Assembly: GCF_000019665.1 (NCBI RefSeq) | Contig: NC_010794.1 | Coordinates: 496,001-560,000, forward strand | Origin: Methylacidiphilum infernorum V4 | GTDB taxonomy: Bacteria > Verrucomicrobiota > Verrucomicrobiia > Methylacidiphilales > Methylacidiphilaceae | DNA length: 64,000 nt | Reading direction: 5' to 3' | In this document: piece after piece, positions 62,030 to 64,000 of the stretch | How the letters are laid out: each line of letters opens with the position of its first letter | Position numbering within the stretch: the stretch's first letter is position 1 | Translations under genes and position numbers: made by a program | Notes under the pieces: generated by a model | The model's input: the letters and a program-made list of their open reading frames with translations, nothing else | Database searches by the model: none | Told to the model about the DNA's origin: nothing

Positions 62030-63070
62030 CTAGGGAAGGAACGGGGTGACGGGCTTTACAGGAGGTCCGGGATGGGAGGTAAAGGCTCCGCTAATACCCG
62101 CCGCCGTAAATCCCACTACTCCAGCCGCCAAGGTTCCAAGGATAATCGCTGCAGCCCTTCTTCTTTTTTTCTTCTTGTCTGCCTCATTGTCATCGGGAGG
62201 ATCATCGTAAACGAAAAGCCCTCCCTTTGCATAACCCATGTACTTCCCATGCTTGTCAAAAAAGGGCTTGGCACCTGCAGGCAATTTGGGGACTTTGCTT
62301 AAGGAAGCTTGGCTTACGGGATGGGATAGCGGAGAAACAATGCCGGGGGAAGAAACAAATCCTCCACTTTTTGTCAAATACCCTACAGAATGCCCATCGG
62401 CTCCAAAAAGAGGAGTGGCTCCCGAAGGGAGTCCAGAGCTTCCTTCAGGAACGACTTCATCGGGCGTTGCACTTAAAAGCTCGAAAGAACCCGCTCCAAG
62501 GACAACCGGATGGGTTGTCGTGGCAAAAAGTTCTTTCTTGTTGGCCAGGTCTTCTACCTTGTACTCCCCTTTTTTCATCGTTATTGAGGTAATGTCAGAA
62601 GAACTTACCAGTAAAGAGCCCTCCTTGGGGTCAACCGTCGAAGAAAAGATAATGGCAGAAGGGGATTCAAAACTAACCAGGTCGCCCTGGCTTAAGTGAA
62701 ACTTCACTTCTCCTCCCTCTATTTTAATACGATAGCCTTTTTCAGTTTTCGCTACCCTCATGGCTCCATAAGGCCCAAGCTGAACCCAGTTTTTCCCTGA
62801 AAAAAGGACTCGAATGCTTCCCCCTTCGGTTGCAATTCTCGCGCAATCGGAAAGGGGGAATTTTCCCCCAGAAAGGGGTATATCCAACTGGTTTTGACTG
62901 ATTGTCCCCGTCCCCACAGCCATTCCAATAGATTTGGAACTGAGGGTCTCGGCCCATGCTCTTGGTCCTTGAAAAGGACTCATGACGGGAGTCATAAAGG
63001 GCATCCCGGTCAATACCCCGCTGACAAATAACCCATACAATGATCTATATATTTTCTTTTTTATTTTCAT
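62030..63070 (-). CDS. Secreted FecR-domain-like protein of the polysaccharide cluster
   Basis: A 346-residue protein with a signal peptide (LYGLFVSGVLTGMPFMTP). Residues about 75-190 match the FecR-type beta-sandwich pattern: CARIATEGGSIRVLFSGKNWVQLGPYGAMRVAKTEKGYRIKIEGGEVKFHLSQGD. The second half has repeats of the type LPSGATPLFGADGHSVGYLTKSGG and LPAGAKPFFDKHGKYMGYAKGG. A basic KKKKRRRAA segment and a hydrophobic helix (AAIILGTLAAGVVGFTAAG) end the protein. The FecR-like region may be structural rather than regulatory. No sigma factor is encoded beside it. Confidence 0.65.
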   Translation of the reverse strand: MKIKKKIYRSLYGLFVSGVLTGMPFMTPVMSPFQGPRAWAETLSSKSIGMAVGTGTISQNQLDIPLSGGKFPLSDCARIATEGGSIRVLFSGKNWVQLGPYGAMRVAKTEKGYRIKIEGGEVKFHLSQGDLVSFESPSAIIFSSTVDPKEGSLLVSSSDITSITMKKGEYKVEDLANKKELFATTTHPVVLGAGSFELLSATPDEVVPEGSSGLPSGATPLFGADGHSVGYLTKSGGFVSSPGIVSPLSHPVSQASLSKVPKLPAGAKPFFDKHGKYMGYAKGGLFVYDDPPDDNEADKKKKRRRAAAIILGTLAAGVVGFTAAGISGAFTSHPGPPVKPVTPFLP

Positions 63071-63146
63071 CGGGTATCCTTCCTCTGGTTTTATTTTTTT
63101 ACATTTTTTCTAGCCAACACTCAAATACAAAATGACTTTTACCATG

Positions 63147-63165
63147 TAGAAAAATTCTTTTTCTA
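63147..63165. promoter_or_regulatory. Perfect palindrome upstream of the FecR-like gene
   Basis: TAGAAAAA, TTC, TTTTTCTA at 63147-63165 is an 8-bp perfect inverted repeat with a 3-base centre in an AT-rich spacer between the sugar transferase gene and the FecR-like gene. It could be an operator for the operon that continues to the left. AT-rich DNA makes chance palindromes more likely, so confidence is limited. Confidence 0.35.
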
Positions 63166-63210
63166 TGGCAAGAAAAATATTAAGAATAATTAATATTAAT
63201 TTAATGTACT

Positions 63211-64000
63211 TTATCTTCCCTCTCCGCGAAGCACAGCCGGAATAGTTTTAAGAAGGATTTTGAAATCGAGCCAAGGTGTCCATTCCTCGATATACTTGCA
63301 GTCGAGTTCAATCGCTCTCCGGAAGTCAGGGTCGTTGCGCGCTTCTACCGCCCAGAGGCTGGTTATCCCCGGTTTGACTTCAAGTCTGCGGTAATAACTC
63401 AGCGAATAGGTTTCGTACTTTTCGACTTCGTCTGGCGTAGGAGGCCTGGGACCGACAAGGCTCATCTGTCCCCAAAGCACGTTGAAAAGCTGGGGAAGCT
63501 CATCCAGGCTATATTTTCTTAAAAACTTACCCAGGGGAGTGATCCGGGGATCGTTGGTGATCTTGAACATGGGGCCTATTCTTTCGTTGAGAGGGGCTAG
63601 CTCTTCTTTTTTCTTGTCCGCATCTACCGACATCGTCCTAAATTTAAGGCAAGGAAATCTTCTTCCCTTTCTGCCTATTCGAGTCGAACGGTAAAAAATG
63701 GGTCCTCCGTCTTGTAGCTTGATCATTATACCCAGCAGAAGAAACAGGGGACTTAAAGCGATAAGACCAAAAAAGGAAACCAAAAGGTCGATAAGCCTTT
63801 TTACAAGGAGATGAAAAAGAGGAATCGATTTGTCGCAGAGAGGGACCAGGGGAAAGCCATCGCAAAACTCCATGTTTTCCCAGTGAGGATGGAGATTTTC
63901 AGAGAGGGAAGGAAAGGCCAGTTTAACCCTTTTTTTCCTCTTGACCGCCTCAAGAACAATCGACTCGGTTAGGTTCAAAGGAAGGGGACAGCAGATAACG
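63211..64000 (-). CDS. Polyprenyl-phosphate sugar-1-phosphate transferase (WcaJ/WbaP type), 5' end outside the window
   Basis: The frame is open to the right edge; an internal TTG at 63978 is unlikely to be the start. The visible 263 residues hold a membrane helix (LLVSFFGLIALSPLFLLLGIMI) and the catalytic core: GPIFYRSTRIGRKGRRFPCLKFRTMSVDAD, ITPLGKFLRKYSLDELPQLFNVLWGQMSLVGPRPP and YRRLEVKPGITSLWAV. These are the signatures of enzymes that place the first sugar phosphate on undecaprenyl phosphate. The residues before the helix resemble the C-terminal part of a CoA-binding-like domain (EFCDGFPLVPL), so the full protein is probably about 460 residues. It initiates assembly of the polymer made by the cluster. 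Confidence 0.9.
   Translation of the reverse strand, partial: VICCPLPLNLTESIVLEAVKRKKRVKLAFPSLSENLHPHWENMEFCDGFPLVPLCDKSIPLFHLLVKRLIDLLVSFFGLIALSPLFLLLGIMIKLQDGGPIFYRSTRIGRKGRRFPCLKFRTMSVDADKKKEELAPLNERIGPMFKITNDPRITPLGKFLRKYSLDELPQLFNVLWGQMSLVGPRPPTPDEVEKYETYSLSYYRRLEVKPGITSLWAVEARNDPDFRRAIELDCKYIEEWTPWLDFKILLKTIPAVLRGEGR

Noticed and set aside
1-64000. CRISPR array, rRNA, tRNA or transposase genes
   Set aside because: I looked through the spacers and found no regularly spaced repeats, no cloverleaf or rRNA-like segments and no transposase or integrase frame.

Overview
This window is a stretch of bacterial chromosome of moderate GC content carrying envelope, secretion and exopolysaccharide genes. 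The layout suggests a Gram-negative bacterium of the PVC group (Verrucomicrobia), possibly an acidophilic methanotroph of the Methylacidiphilum type. The clues are TolC/HlyD and Wza/Wzc outer-membrane systems, LExRxL-type N-terminal motifs on small proteins, and the HprK-like/PqqD/NTP_transf_5 gene set. This placement is inference; no rRNA or other marker gene is present.

The left edge (1-4240, +) is the distal part of an operon for a membrane-bound complex related to group 4 hydrogenases and complex I. The large subunit has lost most of the Ni-Fe cysteines, so it looks like an energy-converting hydrogenase-related (Ehr) complex rather than a hydrogenase. A tandem GT2 glycosyltransferase and a methyltransferase with PDxxxxxxxxPLxHY repeats follow (4511-7639, +).

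The most interesting locus is 7758-19302. A divergent promoter region separates an NTP_transf_5 gene (-) from a + strand operon. The operon holds two paralogous small proteins with a near-identical LESRQLFAAAAVPHHL leader, short NLNLPxDLSLxxNxP repeats and hydrophobic Gly/Val/Leu-rich tails. These are followed by a small, apparently frameshifted gene, an HprK-like P-loop protein, a radical SAM enzyme with a SPASM-like C-terminus, a PqqD-like protein, two HlyD-type adaptors, a TolC-type channel and a fused PqqD-like/M50 protease/HlyD membrane protein. Together this reads as an undescribed RiPP-like or small-protein modification and export system. A pair of mutually exclusive RNA hairpins lies in front of the second small-protein gene.

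Next (19654-28456, +) come a circularly permuted ATP-grasp protein, an alpha-E protein, an ATP-grasp/alpha-E fusion, a transglutaminase-like protease, a glycogen debranching enzyme and a secreted NlpC/P60 peptidase. An AT-rich insert carrying a TylF-like methyltransferase follows, bracketed by a partial duplicate of the NlpC/P60 3' end. A two-gene operon (29997-34388, +) encodes a putative winged-helix protein and a 1220-residue fusion of an AAA ATPase, a RecB/Cas4-like nuclease and an FtsK-like motor. It is a candidate DNA-processing or defence module.

The right half (34594-64000) is entirely on the - strand and is an exopolysaccharide or capsule cluster of the Wzx/Wzy type. From the right edge inward it has a polyprenyl-phosphate sugar transferase (cut by the window), a FecR-like protein, a Wza-like exporter, a Wzc-like tyrosine autokinase, two O-antigen ligase/polymerase-like proteins, a Wzx-like flippase, many GT2 and GT4 glycosyltransferases, several methyltransferases and two secreted beta-propeller-type proteins. 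Inside it are a clean tandem duplication with decayed ends (about 46.4-49.2 kb) and a frameshifted GT2 gene.
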